Shown here piece after piece: positions 30,398 to 30,589 of a stretch of 30,589 nucleotides of DNA. The stretch is from JANMDN01 sp031376285 (GTDB taxonomy: Bacteria; Actinomycetota; Thermoleophilia; Miltoncostaeales; Miltoncostaeaceae). The DNA is taken from assembly GCA_031376285.1 (NCBI GenBank), contig JANMDN010000063.1:1-30589 (forward strand), read 5' to 3'. Positions within the stretch are counted from its first letter, which is position 1. Each line of letters starts with the position of its first letter. The notes beneath the pieces were generated by a model. It worked only from the letters and a program-made list of their open reading frames with translations. It made no database searches and was not told where the DNA came from. Made by a program: the position numbers and the translations under genes.

Positions 30398-30410
30398 CTC
30401 ACGATGTGAG
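30398..30410. other. Short palindrome upstream of the second permease
   Basis: CTCAC and GTGAG flank GAT. It sits between the permease gene start and the transposase remnant. It is short and does not match the TGAnAATnATTnTCA box. The remaining spacer (30329-30467) shows no gene. Confidence 0.25.
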
Positions 30411-30467
30411 CGCACGGCCGGCATCCCGACCTCTGACCACGATTGCCGCTAGATGGTTGATTCCGAA

Positions 30468-30589
30468 TTAGTGGTTGTAGGCGGTGAAGTGGCGACCAGG
30501 CTGACCGATGGATTGGTTGTGTGCAAGGCCGGCTGCCAGAGCGAGCATGCGCAGCGCGACGCGTACGCAGACCCCGGTGATGGTTCGCC
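30468..30589 (-). mobile_element. C-terminus of a DDE-type transposase (runs off the window)
   Basis: The minus strand is open from the window edge to a TAA at 30468-30470. The last 39 residues include VRVALRMLALAAGLAHNQ and end GQPGRHFTAYNH. Such an LALAAG...HN...G.PGR.F.AY.H ending is familiar from the C-termini of insertion-sequence transposases (IS4/IS5/IS982-like DDE enzymes). The family cannot be fixed from so short a piece, and whether the gene is intact depends on sequence beyond the window. No terminal inverted repeat was confirmed in the bases that follow the stop. Confidence 0.6.

Noticed and set aside
1..30589. CRISPR arrays, tRNA or rRNA genes
   Set aside because: No regularly spaced direct repeats were seen, and no cloverleaf-like sequence was recognised in the intergenic gaps. 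This was a visual scan only.

Overview
The window is GC-rich, densely packed bacterial DNA with heavy use of GTG and TTG start codons and frequent 4-bp gene overlaps. The gene content (GuaB3-type IMP dehydrogenase-like protein beside guaA, the block rplM-rpsI-glmM ... glmS-acpS-nnrE/D-alr, a GroEL with a Gly/Met-rich tail, leaderless-looking promoters) suggests an actinomycete, possibly Thermoleophilia/Solirubrobacterales. That placement is inferred from gene content only.

Layout. 1-268: the 3' end of groEL, followed by a strong hairpin terminator and a GC-rich repeat-bearing spacer. 648-4328: three overlapping genes for pilin-like surface proteins, two with class III/type IV prepilin signals and unusually large ectodomains. 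4372-5697: a small XRE regulator divergent from an AEC-family permease, with an inverted repeat between them. 5694-11489: pyrF, a D,D-carboxypeptidase, a PfkB-family sugar-phosphate kinase, guaB3 and guaA, all on the plus strand and mostly coupled. 11509-12309: two small unknown membrane proteins on the minus strand.

12463-24367 is a core growth block: L13 and S9 ribosomal proteins, glmM (which appears to start at CTG), glmS, acpS, the bifunctional NAD(P)H-hydrate repair enzyme, alanine racemase and a tRNA nucleotidyltransferase-family protein. Together with the D,D-carboxypeptidase these genes feed peptidoglycan, amino-sugar and lipid synthesis. A 1008-residue secreted SdrD-B/DUF11 protein on the opposite strand splits glmM from glmS. 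24461-26402: a CAP-domain secreted protein, a PduO-type cobalamin adenosyltransferase, lgt, and a 62-codon leaderless ORF.

26428-30328 is a zinc (or zinc/manganese) homeostasis locus: a Fur-family Zur-like regulator, then on the minus strand znuB, znuC and znuA, with a second permease gene upstream of znuA. A 15-bp Fur/Zur-type palindrome overlaps the -35 element of the znuA promoter. The last 120 bases encode the C-terminus of a transposase that runs off the window.

I did not find a clearly novel multi-gene defence, biosynthetic or mobile system. The most interesting signals are the CTG start of glmM, the recurring TANNNT-(6-8 nt)-start-codon promoters, the overlapping divergent -10 elements at zur/orf62-lgt, the His-rich tail of ZnuC with two permease paralogues, and the giant minor-pilin operon. 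No tRNA, rRNA or CRISPR array was seen.
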